NCBI RefSeq assembly: GCF_009696465.1
Contig: NZ_VULX01000007.1
Location: 1-64,000 of the forward strand
Source: Inconstantimicrobium porci
GTDB taxonomy: Bacteria > Bacillota > Clostridia > Clostridiales > Clostridiaceae
DNA: 64,000 nt
Reading direction: 5' to 3'
In this document: positions 7,896-17,178 of the stretch, one piece after another
Position numbering within the stretch: position 1 is the stretch's first letter
Layout: every line of letters begins with the position of its first letter
Program-made: the position numbers and the translations under genes
The notes under the pieces: model-generated
The model's input: only the letters and a program-made list of their open reading frames with translations
What the model was told of the DNA's origin: nothing
Databases searched by the model: none

Positions 7896-9203
7896 ATGAT
7901 AAATATTGATTATTCAAAATTGGAAAAGAAGATCAGTGAAACTAATACAGTTTTTACTGAAGGAAAAGTTACAAAAGTTATAGGGTTGACAATTGAAGCA
8001 GAAGGTATCAAATCTTTTGTAGGTGAATTGTGTACTATATATAATGAAATGAATAATTCAATAAAATGTGAGGTTGTAGGATTTAGAGATAACGCTGTAC
8101 TTCTTATGCCACTTGGTGAACTTGTAGGTATATCTCCAGGATGCAGAGTTGTTCCTGAAAACAAGCCACTTAGCGTAAGATGCAGCGATGAACTTCTTGG
8201 TAAAATCATTGATGGTCTTGGCAATCCTCTAGATGGAAGTAAAATTCAGTTTGGCGAAGATTATAATCTTGACAATGATCCACCTGATCCTATGAAGAGA
8301 AAGAGAATTAAGGAAATCATGCCTACAGGCTTAAGAGCAATAGATGCATTCTTAACATGTGGTGAAGGGCAGAGACTTGGTATATTTGCTGGTAGTGGTG
8401 TTGGTAAGAGTACAACTTTAGGTATGATTGCCAGAGAAGCAAAAGCTGATGTTAATGTAATTTCGCTGATTGGAGAAAGAGGAAGAGAAGTACTTGACTT
8501 CATAGAAAAAGATCTTGGACCTGAAGGGATGAAAAGGTCAGTAGTTGTTTGCGCAACATCTGATAAGCCTGCACTTATTAGGCTCAAGGGAGCACTTACT
8601 GCAACTGCTATAGCAGAGTACTTCAGAGACCAGGGCAAGAAAGTAATTCTTATGATGGACTCAGTTACAAGATTTGCAATGGCTCAGAGAGAAATTGGAC
8701 TTGCAATAGGAGAACCTCCTGCAACAAAGGGATACACTCCTTCAGTTTTTGCAAAGCTACCAAGACTTTTGGAGAGATCAGGAACATCTGAAAAAGGTTC
8801 TATAACAGCATTTTATACAGTACTTGTTGATGGTGATGATTTTAATGAACCAATTGCAGATGCGGTAAGAGGTATACTTGATGGACATATAGTCCTTTCA
8901 AGAGCGTTGGCTCATAAGAATCACTATCCTGCAATTGATGTTTTAAACTCAGTATCAAGACTTATGCCAAGCATAGCACCAGAGGAACATAAGAATGCAG
9001 CATCAGAAGCAAGAGATCTTTTAGCAACATATAAAGAGTCAGAAGATCTTATTAATATCGGTGCTTATGCAAAAGGAAGTAATAAGAAAATAGATAAAGC
9101 AATTAACTTCAATGATTCTCTTAATAACTTCTTAAAGCAGAAAATTGACGAAAAGGCACCATACGAAAAGACCATTGAAACTTTGACTAGCATGTTTAGG
9201 TGA
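7896..9203 (+). CDS. fliI: Flagellum-specific ATPase FliI
   Basis: 435 residues. Type III export ATPase of the F1-beta family. Walker A is GIFAGSGVGKST at about residues 164-175, the arginine-rich catalytic region shows LIGERGREVLDFIE, and Walker B is KKVILMMDSVTRFAMAQRE near 250. The signature PSVFAKLPRLLERSG follows. All catalytic residues expected are present. Confidence 0.97.
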   Translation: MINIDYSKLEKKISETNTVFTEGKVTKVIGLTIEAEGIKSFVGELCTIYNEMNNSIKCEVVGFRDNAVLLMPLGELVGISPGCRVVPENKPLSVRCSDELLGKIIDGLGNPLDGSKIQFGEDYNLDNDPPDPMKRKRIKEIMPTGLRAIDAFLTCGEGQRLGIFAGSGVGKSTTLGMIAREAKADVNVISLIGERGREVLDFIEKDLGPEGMKRSVVVCATSDKPALIRLKGALTATAIAEYFRDQGKKVILMMDSVTRFAMAQREIGLAIGEPPATKGYTPSVFAKLPRLLERSGTSEKGSITAFYTVLVDGDDFNEPIADAVRGILDGHIVLSRALAHKNHYPAIDVLNSVSRLMPSIAPEEHKNAASEARDLLATYKESEDLINIGAYAKGSNKKIDKAINFNDSLNNFLKQKIDEKAPYEKTIETLTSMFR

Positions 9204-9209
9204 TAAATT

Positions 9210-9641
9210 ATGGCTAATAGATTTAAATTTGATTTGCAGAAAGTCCTTGAAATAAGGGAAGATAAAGAAAAAGAAAGCGTAAGGCTTTTTAAAGACAGTC
9301 AGGAGGCTGTCATCAATGCAGAAAGTGAATTGAGAAATCTTAATGAAAAATATGATGAGTACAAGATTATAAGAAAAAATGAAAGTGCTGCTTTTCAGAA
9401 GATTAAAAGAAATTATATTAATTCATTAGCAGGAGTCATTAAACAGAAGGAAAAAGAACTTTTAGTTAAAAAAAATGACCTTGAAAGAAGAAGAAGAGAT
9501 CTTCTTGAAAAACAGAAAGAAAAGAAGACAGTCGAAATTATCAAGAATAAAAGATATGATCAGTTTATTAAGGAAGAAAACAGAAAAGAGCAGGTAGTCC
9601 TAGATGAGCTTGCACTTTATTCATACTTTAAGAAAGAATAA
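9210..9641 (+). CDS. fliJ: Flagellar export chaperone FliJ
   Basis: 143 residues, almost all charged coiled coil (Lys/Glu-rich heptads from about 10 to 135), as in FliJ, which forms the central stalk of the FliI hexamer. Identified by its N-terminal pattern (FKFDLQKVLEIREDKEKE) and its place directly after fliI. Confidence 0.88.
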   Translation: MANRFKFDLQKVLEIREDKEKESVRLFKDSQEAVINAESELRNLNEKYDEYKIIRKNESAAFQKIKRNYINSLAGVIKQKEKELLVKKNDLERRRRDLLEKQKEKKTVEIIKNKRYDQFIKEENRKEQVVLDELALYSYFKKE

Positions 9642-9669
9642 AATGGATTATTGAAAGGAGGTGAATAAT

Positions 9670-11277
9670 ATGAACATGAACAGTATAAATACTTCAGATG
9701 TATCTATAAAAGATTCTTCAGTAAAATCATCTGTAAAGAACGATTCAAAATCAGATTCTTTATCAAAAAGCTTCAGCAACGTTTTACAAAATACTTCTAT
9801 GCAGAATAACACAAAAGCTGCAAATACTAAAGATCTAAAAAGAGACAGCAAATCATATGTGAAAAATAATACTAAGACTGTTGATAAGGAAAGTACAGAT
9901 GATGTAAAGAAGATGACTACAGATTCAAAGGGAAGTGTCTCTAAAGAAGATGGTAGTAAAAGCATGAAGATTGACAAAACTGCTGTTAAGAACGAAAAAA
10001 TGTCTGATAAGGATAAAAAAGTAGTCGATGATGCAGTAAAAGAAATAATATCACTGCTTTCAAGTCTATTAAATACAAGCGATATCAAGCAGACTTTAAA
10101 TATTGAAACTACTGATTCAGAAACAGATAATAATCAATTATTATGTTTGATTTCAGGAGAGCAGAAAAATTCTTTAAAGAACCTTATAATGAGTCTAATA
10201 AAGAATGGTTCTGATAGTAAGGAAAATCATGAATCGTTAAAGCTATTAATGGTAGATAATAAAGATATTGCAAGCCTTATACAGTCAAATGATAAAACTG
10301 GTATTATTGATATATTAATTAAGGCAGTATCTGAAAGTCTTAATAATACATTGTCTGATAACAACAGTAAGGCTGTTATAGATGAAAATATCTTAAATGA
10401 TTTTAAGAATCTACTAAATGAAATTAAAGCTTCTTCACAAGCTGAAACAAAAGAAAAGATTGAACAGATTTTAAGTAGAATTGCAGATAAAGTTGGAATT
10501 CTCGAAGCTATTAAAGAAAAGCTATCTCAGAAGGCTGACAATCATTTAGAGATGTCTGCTCATCTTGATAAAGTAAAAGAAGCTGTAGTAGAATCTAGGC
10601 AGCTTGATAAAGTAAAAGAAGCTGTAGTAGAATCTAGGCAGCAAATTAGTGCAAAACATGAAGCTGCATCAGATAATAATTCATCAGCTGATTATCAGGA
10701 TAATAGTAATGACAGCGAGATATTAAACAAGCTTTTAGATAATAAGACAGATGATAAGTTATCAGCAATTGCTAATAGAGTTACTGGAGATTTCAAACAG
10801 GTTTCACACTTAGTAAAAGTACAGGAAGCGCCATCAATAAATAGAGCAACAATTAACGAAGATATAATAAAGTCAGTTAAGTTTATGCAGAACAACAGCA
10901 TCAAAGAATTAACTGTTAAAGTTAATCCAGGAACTTTAGGCGAAATAACAATAAGAATGGTTGCTGAAGGAGATACTCTAAAGGCAAATATTCATACTGC
11001 AAATAAAGAAACTTATAATCTGATTAATTCCCAGGAAATAAAAAATGTCTTAAATACTGAAAATATTAAGGTAACTGAAGTTAATATATCATTATATAAC
11101 GAAGATACTACTTTCTTCAGGGAAAATGGTGATTTCAGTGGAGAGTTGTCAAAACAGAATAATAAGCATGGCAACAGAGAAAATGATAATTATAATAATG
11201 GAATGTATGCTTCAGATGATGATGAAACTCAGGAAGATGAAAAGCCAGGAATAGCAAGATTAAATATATTTGTTTAA
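9670..11277 (+). CDS. fliK: Flagellar hook-length control protein FliK
   Basis: 535 residues. FliK is the secreted ruler that switches export specificity when the hook is complete. The ATG at 9670 has AAGGAGG 8 bases upstream; the GTG at 9661 overlaps that site and is rejected. The N-terminal two thirds are low-complexity Ser/Lys/Asp-rich. The C-terminal Flg_hook domain is clear (about 405-480: KELTVKVNPGTLGEITIRMV, then a helix with EIKNVL). It contains a 13-residue duplication (see the repeat at 10564-10641). Confidence 0.88.
   Translation: MNMNSINTSDVSIKDSSVKSSVKNDSKSDSLSKSFSNVLQNTSMQNNTKAANTKDLKRDSKSYVKNNTKTVDKESTDDVKKMTTDSKGSVSKEDGSKSMKIDKTAVKNEKMSDKDKKVVDDAVKEIISLLSSLLNTSDIKQTLNIETTDSETDNNQLLCLISGEQKNSLKNLIMSLIKNGSDSKENHESLKLLMVDNKDIASLIQSNDKTGIIDILIKAVSESLNNTLSDNNSKAVIDENILNDFKNLLNEIKASSQAETKEKIEQILSRIADKVGILEAIKEKLSQKADNHLEMSAHLDKVKEAVVESRQLDKVKEAVVESRQQISAKHEAASDNNSSADYQDNSNDSEILNKLLDNKTDDKLSAIANRVTGDFKQVSHLVKVQEAPSINRATINEDIIKSVKFMQNNSIKELTVKVNPGTLGEITIRMVAEGDTLKANIHTANKETYNLINSQEIKNVLNTENIKVTEVNISLYNEDTTFFRENGDFSGELSKQNNKHGNRENDNYNNGMYASDDDETQEDEKPGIARLNIFV
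10564..10641 (+). repeat. Perfect 39-bp tandem duplication inside fliK
   Basis: Positions 10564-10602 and 10603-10641 are identical and in frame. They encode LDKVKEAVVESRQ twice, in the ruler part of FliK. Identity at the DNA level suggests a recent event or a slippage-prone site. Confidence 0.97.
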
Positions 11278-11292
11278 AAGAAAGGAGATAAT

Positions 11293-12015
11293 ATGTCAAC
11301 ATTAGCAGAGATTTATAATAATCAAAAATCTAGCGATGTGTCTCGAACTGATAGAGGTACAAAGATAGTTAAAGCAGGATCAGATATGGATAAGAATGCT
11401 TTCTTAAAGATATTATCAGCACAGCTTTGTAATCAGGATCCAACTCAGAATGTAGACTCAACTCAGTATGTTACTCAGCTTGCACAGTTTACTACAATGG
11501 AACAACTTCACAATCTTAACTCAACAATGACAGATCAGGCACATTACTCATTAGTTGGTAAGGGATGTACAGTGAGGGCTACAGATTCAAATGGAATACC
11601 TTATACTGGAATCATTCAGTCAATAAGCAAATCAGGTACCACTACAAATATTCACATGATAGTAAATGAAAATAATGAAAATATAGAAAAGACATTTGAT
11701 ATCTCAGATATTATTTCTGTAGTAACAGTCCCAGACTACTCATTATCAGGAATAACAAGTATAAATGGAAATACTTCATTCTTACTTGGAACTTCATTTA
11801 TCGGAAAGAATGTTGAACTTAGCGATAAAGATAGCAGCAATAACTATCTTACTGGAAATGTTTTAGGAGTAATCAAAGAAAATGGAGTAATAAAGGCTAG
11901 AGTTAAACTTGATTCAACTAAAGAGATAATATCAGTTACTATGGATAAGATAACTAAAGTTGGAGATTTTGATGGAAAAAATAGCAGTACTTCAGAAAGT
12001 AAAGAAGAAAGTTAG
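11293..12015 (+). CDS. flgD: Flagellar hook assembly (capping) protein FlgD
   Basis: 240 residues. FlgD caps the growing hook. The conserved N-terminal block is present: DKNAFLKILSAQLCNQDPTQ, followed by VTQLAQFTTMEQLHNL (about residues 32-78). Downstream is the beta-rich TUDOR/FN3-like part. AAAGGAG upstream of the ATG. It lies just before the hook gene region, as in other clostridia. Confidence 0.93.
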   Translation: MSTLAEIYNNQKSSDVSRTDRGTKIVKAGSDMDKNAFLKILSAQLCNQDPTQNVDSTQYVTQLAQFTTMEQLHNLNSTMTDQAHYSLVGKGCTVRATDSNGIPYTGIIQSISKSGTTTNIHMIVNENNENIEKTFDISDIISVVTVPDYSLSGITSINGNTSFLLGTSFIGKNVELSDKDSSNNYLTGNVLGVIKENGVIKARVKLDSTKEIISVTMDKITKVGDFDGKNSSTSESKEES

Positions 12016-12023
12016 TAAGTACT

Positions 12024-12413
12024 ATGAGTTACAGGATAATTAATGGACAAGTTTATGCTGTAAATAACTACGGAGTTACTACTACACAAAAAAAAATTCA
12101 TCAAAATCAAAATGCAGGAAGTTCTTTCAGTGATGTATTAAACAAGAAAATTGGAAAACAGAATGCAGGTTATACTATATCAAATCATGCTGCACAAAGA
12201 CTTAACGGAGTAGAGTTTACAAAGGAAGATTTTAATTCTATACAAAGTGGGTTGAATAAAGCAAGAATGAAGGGGTCAAAAAATACATTAATGCTTTATA
12301 AAGATATGGCAATTGTAGCCAGTGTAGAAAACAATACGATAATAACAGCTGTGGATAAAGACAGGGCAAAAGAAAATGTATTTACAAACATTGATAGTGT
12401 TGTAATACTGTAA
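12024..12413 (+). CDS. Conserved flagellar operon protein (TIGR02530 type)
   Basis: 129 residues. It belongs to the small family found between flgD and flgE in Firmicute flagellar operons: ISNHAAQRLNGVEFTKEDF (about residues 53-71), a Lys/Gly segment KARMKGSKNTLMLYKDMAIV and the ending NVFTNIDSVVIL. The function is not established; its position implies a role in hook building. Starts 8 bases after flgD. Confidence 0.85.
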   Translation: MSYRIINGQVYAVNNYGVTTTQKKIHQNQNAGSSFSDVLNKKIGKQNAGYTISNHAAQRLNGVEFTKEDFNSIQSGLNKARMKGSKNTLMLYKDMAIVASVENNTIITAVDKDRAKENVFTNIDSVVIL

Positions 12414-12421
12414 AAACTAAA

Positions 12422-12477
12422 AGAGCCGGACCTAATTTTAGGAAGCTCTAGGTTCTGTGGAATGACAGAAACAGAAC
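12422..12477 (+). promoter_or_regulatory. Two adjacent hairpins in the flgE leader
   Basis: AGAGC (12422-12426) pairs with GCTCT (12445-12449) enclosing CCTAATTTTAGG. GTTCTGT (12452-12458) pairs with ACAGAAC (12471-12477). Neither is followed by a T tract. They occupy the gap before flgE and may affect mRNA processing or stability. Confidence 0.6.
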
Positions 12478-12504
12478 AATTTAAAAAATGGAGGTCAATA
12501 TATT

Positions 12505-15231
12505 ATGTTAAGATCAATGTATTCAGGTATTTCAGGAATGAAAGCCAATCAGACTAAACTAGATGTTATAGGTAATAATATTTCAAATGTTGGAACAACA
12601 GCATTTAAGGCTTCAACAGCTAAGTTTAAAGATATGTTATCTCAGAATATAAATGGTGCTACAGCACCAACATCATCACAAGGTGGTAGAAATGCTTCTC
12701 AGGTTGGACTTGGTGTTCAGCTTTCAAGTATAGATACTATAATGACACAGGGAAATCTTCAGACAACAAACAGATCACTTGATGTTGCTATTGATGATGG
12801 TTGTGGTAATCAGTTTCTTATGGTAAGCAAAGGACCAGAAATACATAAAGATACTACACTAGAAGTAAGTCATAAGGCTGGTTCTCATGGAATATCAGAT
12901 CAGTCATTATCAAGCTCAGGTTCAGAAATTATGTACACTAGAGACGGTAGTTTTATATTAGATAGAGATGGAAATCTCCTTACATCAGATGGATACAGAG
13001 TGCTTGGATACTCATTAACTAATGATGATAATACACAGTTACCAACAGGATCATCTTCAGCAACTGTAAGTGCTGCTGGTATGGACTTCAGATTTGGACC
13101 AGGTTCTCAGCTTAATGGATACAAAGTGGTGCTTGGAAATATTGGTAAAGGTACTGCTACTGATGCAACAATAGATAAAGCAGAAAAGAAGATAATAATC
13201 CATGGAGATTTTTCTAGTGATTCATCATTAAAGCCTGAACAACTAACAGCTGCAATCAACAAACAACTATCTGCAGCAGGAATTTCTCAGAGAGTTGATG
13301 TTTCAGGAGACGTTCCAAGATATGAAGGACTTGCTACTGAAAGTATAAGTGGTGGATCAAATGCAACAGCACCTAATTCAATAAGTATAATGGGTGTACC
13401 ATTTAAGTTCTCTGAAGGAAGTGAGCTTAATGATTATACAATTCAAATAGGAAAGATTAATGATAGCAGAACTACTGCTAAAGTTGATAAAAACGAAAAA
13501 ACAATTACTATCAATGGTAACTTTGTTGAAGCAGGGGCTACTACTGCAGATAATTTACAAGATGCAGTAAATGCAGCATTAAGAAGTGAAGGTATAAAGC
13601 AGACTGTAAAATGTACTGGGATAGTATCTAAAATTTCTGGTCTATCAGCTACAGCTAATACTTCAGGAACAAATTATGCTGAACCAAAAGAGGCAACTGG
13701 AGCTAATGACTTTAAAGTAACATTTAGTAAAGTAGCTGGTGGAGAAAAGGGAGCTGTATTAAATGGATATTCAATATCATTTGCTGTAGATAGTACTGTA
13801 ACAGATGCCGATAATTTCACAGTTTCTGTAAATAAGCAGTCTAAGACAATTCAGATAAAAGCTAAAGATGCTACTATAGATGAAGGAAAATTAGCTCAGG
13901 TAATCAATGATAAATTAGGAGAAGACATCACAAGTCATGTTAAGATAGATACTATTACTATTCCTAAGGATGGTTCTGTTACTCCTCCAAAGCTTACAAA
14001 CAGTTCTGTGAAGGTAGCAGACGGAGTAAACTTATCAGCTCCTGATACAGTATCAGTTGGTGGAATTGGTTTATCATTCCCTAAGGGTACAATGTATAAC
14101 GGTGTAGAAGTACAGATAGTAGATATTGACTCAAAGACAATAGACGCAGAAATAGTACCAACAGGTACAAAACCTAATGCAAAGGTAAGCAAGATAATGA
14201 TCAAAGGAAACTTTAAGGATCAGGATGTTGATATTGATGTTCTTCAACAGAAAATTAATGATAGAATTAAGGAGAAAGCTAATGATTTAGATCTTCATCT
14301 TTTAAGCAATGGTGAATTAGCAGATGCTGATAAGATAAATTTATCAGGTTCTGCGAAACCAATATCAGGACTTTCTTCTTCAGCTATAATGGGGGGACAG
14401 GATAATGCAACTCCAGTGGCTGCAGGATCAGTTTTGGGTATGAGTTTTAAATTTTCAGAAGGTTCTGCTTTAAATGGCTATACTATTAAAGTAGGTAATA
14501 TAAGTGCTGGAACTCAGACATCTGCAGATGTTGATACAACAGGTAAGACAATAACAATAAACGGAGATTTTGTTACAGCAGGAAGAGTTACACTTAATGG
14601 TGTTAAGAGTGCAATAAACCTTGCATTACAAAACAAAGGAATAGACCAGACAGTTAAGGAAGTAACAGGTAACATAACTCAGATGAATAACGTTGAAAGT
14701 ATTTCAACTACTGGCGGTACTCCAATTCAAAGTATTAACGAAAATGGAACTATATCATTTGTTAATGGGGCACTTGATGTAAGAGCTTATGATGGAAACC
14801 TTAAGACATTAAAGATTCCAGATTCAGTAGTAGATCCTGCAACTGGTGAAACATTAAAAGTTCAGTCTTTTACAATAGAAAAATCAGGAGTTATCAAGTG
14901 TAAACTTGAAGGTGGTGCAACTGCAGCAGTTGGACAGATTGCTCTTGCAAGCTTTAAGAATGCAGAAGGTCTTACTAAAAATGGAAACAACTTATACAGT
15001 CAGTCAGCTAACTCAGGTGCAGCTATAATTAAAGCTGGTATAGGAACTGCTGGTGACGATAACTCTGGTGCTTTTGGTAACATTGAACAGAGTATGCTTG
15101 AAGTTTCAAATGTTGATCTTGCTGAACAGTTCACTGAAATGATTACGACAACAAGATCATTCCAGGCAAGTAGTAAGATGATTAATACAGGTGATGAAAT
15201 CCTACAGGATATAATCAACCTTAAGAGATAA
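12505..15231 (+). CDS. flgE: Flagellar hook protein FlgE, enlarged by five internal repeats
   Basis: 908 residues, about twice the usual 400. The terminal parts are typical: MLRSMYSGISGMKANQTKLD and NNISNVGTTAFKAS at the start, and DLAEQFTEMITTTRSFQASS with a terminal helix at the end, which polymerise in the hook core. Between about residues 190 and 740 there are five divergent tandem repeats of about 95-115 residues. The unit contains F(K/R)F-EGS-LNGY-(I/V)--G, then a KTITINGDF-like strand, an Ala/Asn-rich helix and a Gly-Gly end. They would form extra surface domains on the hook. GGAGGT upstream of the ATG. Hairpin pairs flank the gene on both sides. Confidence 0.93.
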   Translation: MLRSMYSGISGMKANQTKLDVIGNNISNVGTTAFKASTAKFKDMLSQNINGATAPTSSQGGRNASQVGLGVQLSSIDTIMTQGNLQTTNRSLDVAIDDGCGNQFLMVSKGPEIHKDTTLEVSHKAGSHGISDQSLSSSGSEIMYTRDGSFILDRDGNLLTSDGYRVLGYSLTNDDNTQLPTGSSSATVSAAGMDFRFGPGSQLNGYKVVLGNIGKGTATDATIDKAEKKIIIHGDFSSDSSLKPEQLTAAINKQLSAAGISQRVDVSGDVPRYEGLATESISGGSNATAPNSISIMGVPFKFSEGSELNDYTIQIGKINDSRTTAKVDKNEKTITINGNFVEAGATTADNLQDAVNAALRSEGIKQTVKCTGIVSKISGLSATANTSGTNYAEPKEATGANDFKVTFSKVAGGEKGAVLNGYSISFAVDSTVTDADNFTVSVNKQSKTIQIKAKDATIDEGKLAQVINDKLGEDITSHVKIDTITIPKDGSVTPPKLTNSSVKVADGVNLSAPDTVSVGGIGLSFPKGTMYNGVEVQIVDIDSKTIDAEIVPTGTKPNAKVSKIMIKGNFKDQDVDIDVLQQKINDRIKEKANDLDLHLLSNGELADADKINLSGSAKPISGLSSSAIMGGQDNATPVAAGSVLGMSFKFSEGSALNGYTIKVGNISAGTQTSADVDTTGKTITINGDFVTAGRVTLNGVKSAINLALQNKGIDQTVKEVTGNITQMNNVESISTTGGTPIQSINENGTISFVNGALDVRAYDGNLKTLKIPDSVVDPATGETLKVQSFTIEKSGVIKCKLEGGATAAVGQIALASFKNAEGLTKNGNNLYSQSANSGAAIIKAGIGTAGDDNSGAFGNIEQSMLEVSNVDLAEQFTEMITTTRSFQASSKMINTGDEILQDIINLKR

Positions 15232-15244
15232 TTAATTTAATATT

Positions 15245-15351
15245 AGGACCAATAATTGCAATGATCATTGAAATCTGATCATTGTACATGACGGTCCTAT
15301 GTTATATAGAGCTATTCAACTCCATTATATGGTTGTGGTTGTATATAACAT
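15245..15351 (+). promoter_or_regulatory. Two large hairpins after flgE
   Basis: First: AGGACC (15245-15250)/GGTCCT (15293-15298) with an inner 9-bp stem CAATGATCA (15259-15267)/TGATCATTG (15276-15284). Second: ATGTTATATA (15299-15308)/TATATAACAT (15342-15351), perfect over 10 bases. They abut each other and have no T tract, so they look like RNA stability or processing structures, not terminators. Confidence 0.65.
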
Positions 15352-15433
15352 TAAGATATTAATAATAAATAATAACTGATGTTAGAACAAAAGAATTATG
15401 AAGATTTAATTGTACAGATATAGGAGGAGTAAT

Positions 15434-15625
15434 ATGATTGAGGTTACAGGGCTTGACAATAAAGAGTTTGTACTAAATGCTGAACATATTGAGAAGATAG
15501 AGGAGGTACCAGAAACCGTCATAACTCTGGTAAATAATAAAAAATATTTAGTGCTTGAAACAGCAGATGAAGTAGTTAGAAAAGTAATTCAATATAAAAA
15601 TAAAATTTATACAATGAAGTTATAG
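15434..15625 (+). CDS. flbD: FlbD/SwrD family flagellar protein
   Basis: 63 residues from the ATG at 15434, which has AGGAGG 7 bases upstream; the longer frame from 15410 has no ribosome site. The family pattern is seen: MIEVTGLDNKEFVLNAEHIEKIEEVPETVI split over the first 30 residues, ending in a short helix. In B. subtilis SwrD raises motor torque through the stator. It is directly followed by the stator genes, which fits. Confidence 0.9.
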   Translation: MIEVTGLDNKEFVLNAEHIEKIEEVPETVITLVNNKKYLVLETADEVVRKVIQYKNKIYTMKL

Positions 15626-15637
15626 GTGGTGGATACA

Positions 15638-16450
15638 ATGAAAAAAACAGATTCGTTAACTTTTATAGGTATAGTAGTCGGTCTTGGGTTGATGGGGAAT
15701 GCCATGATGGGAGGACAAGGCCTTAAGATCTTTTTTGATATTCCATCAATCTTTATTACAGTAGGTGGATCTTTTGCTGCTTTACTTATTACATATAGTA
15801 TTGATGATATTAAAGTAATGGGAAAAGCATTATCAAAATCATTTAATTTATCTGCAGATTCAGGAAAAGATATAGTTTTAAAGTTTGGTGAAATATCTAA
15901 AAAAGCAAGAAGAGAGGGACTTTTATCATTGGAAGATGATATAAATCAAATAGATGATGCTTTTTTGAAAAAAGGACTTCAAATGGTTGTTGATGGTATA
16001 GAACCTGAAACAATACGAGAAATATTAGAACTTGAAATTGATGAAACTGAAGCACGTCATAGTGCTGCATCTAATATGTTTAAGACATGGGGCGCATATG
16101 CGCCTGGTTTTGGTATGATTGGTACACTTATAGGGCTTATACAGATGCTTTCAGCAGATATGTCTGATGCAGCAACAATAGCATCAGGTATGTCAAAAGC
16201 ACTTATTACTACATTTTATGGATCACTTATGGCGAATTTCATGCTTAATCCTTTTGCACAGAACTTATCAATTAAGAGTGAGAAAGAGTCAAATATAAGA
16301 CAAATGATGCTGGAAGGTATATTAGCTGTTCAATCAGGTGTAAATCCTAGAATAGTTGAAGAAAAACTTATGACTTATTTATCACCAAAAGAGAGATTAG
16401 AAATACAAAGTTCAAATGCTAGTGGTGAAGGAGTGAGTCAGAATGCCTAG
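15638..16450 (+). CDS. motA: Flagellar motor stator protein MotA
   Basis: 270 residues. It forms the ion channel with MotB and contacts FliG. Four transmembrane segments are visible (about 6-26, 31-52, 146-168, 178-200), with a large cytoplasmic loop between TM2 and TM3 containing the charged segment AYAPGFGMIGTLIGLIQML at its end. The ATG at 15638 is preferred to GTG 15626, since AGGTGG lies at the right distance. Overlaps motB by 8 bases. Confidence 0.93.
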   Translation: MKKTDSLTFIGIVVGLGLMGNAMMGGQGLKIFFDIPSIFITVGGSFAALLITYSIDDIKVMGKALSKSFNLSADSGKDIVLKFGEISKKARREGLLSLEDDINQIDDAFLKKGLQMVVDGIEPETIREILELEIDETEARHSAASNMFKTWGAYAPGFGMIGTLIGLIQMLSADMSDAATIASGMSKALITTFYGSLMANFMLNPFAQNLSIKSEKESNIRQMMLEGILAVQSGVNPRIVEEKLMTYLSPKERLEIQSSNASGEGVSQNA

Positions 16451-17174
16451 GAGAAAGAAAAAAGATAGTGGCGATGAACTTCGTGGAGATGAGTGGCTAG
16501 GTACATATTCAGACTGTGTTACTTTATTATTAACATTCTTCATTCTTCTTTATACAACTGCCAGCACTGATACTTCAAAGTTAAAAGCTTTAAGTAGGGC
16601 GATGCAGAATGTATTTTCTGGTAATGACGCTAATTCTATATTAGAAGATAATCTTTATAGCGGCAAAGTGCCAATAGTTGGAGAAGATGGGGATTCAACT
16701 GAGGCTGAAACAGTAAATGCTAAAGATCAGATGTATGAAAAAGTAACTAAGTTTGTAAAGGAAAATTCATTAGCAAATGATGTTGATGTTAAGAAAGATG
16801 CAAGAGGAGTATCACTTCTATTAAAAGATACTATACTATTTGAATCAGGCAAAGCAGACCTTCTGCCAGACTCAATACCTATTTTGAACCAGATATCTTC
16901 CTTAATAAGCACTATGCCTAATAAAATCATTATAGAAGGGCATACAGATAATCTTCCAATTAATACTTATAAATTCGAAAATAACTGGTATCTTTCTTCA
17001 TTTAGAGCGACTAATGTGCTTAGATATTTTGTGGAAACAAAGGGGCTTACTCCTAACAGATTCTCATCTGAGGGATGTGGAGAGTATAGGCCATTAGTAC
17101 CTAATAATTCACCTGAAAACAGAGCTAAAAATAGAAGAGTAAATATTCTTATACTAACAAGTAATGAGGAGTGA
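16443..17174 (+). CDS. motB: Flagellar motor stator protein MotB
   Basis: 243 residues. One transmembrane helix at about 18-40 with the ion-binding aspartate in TYSDCVTLLLTFFILLYTTA, then a plug/linker and a C-terminal OmpA-like peptidoglycan-binding domain (about 110-240: GHTDNLPINTYKF, LSSFRATNVLRYF, NRRVNILI). Torque generation by anchoring the stator to the wall. Overlaps motA by 8 bases, and its own end lies 4 bases before fliL. Confidence 0.95.
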   Translation: MPRRKKKDSGDELRGDEWLGTYSDCVTLLLTFFILLYTTASTDTSKLKALSRAMQNVFSGNDANSILEDNLYSGKVPIVGEDGDSTEAETVNAKDQMYEKVTKFVKENSLANDVDVKKDARGVSLLLKDTILFESGKADLLPDSIPILNQISSLISTMPNKIIIEGHTDNLPINTYKFENNWYLSSFRATNVLRYFVETKGLTPNRFSSEGCGEYRPLVPNNSPENRAKNRRVNILILTSNEE

Positions 17175-17178
17175 TAAT

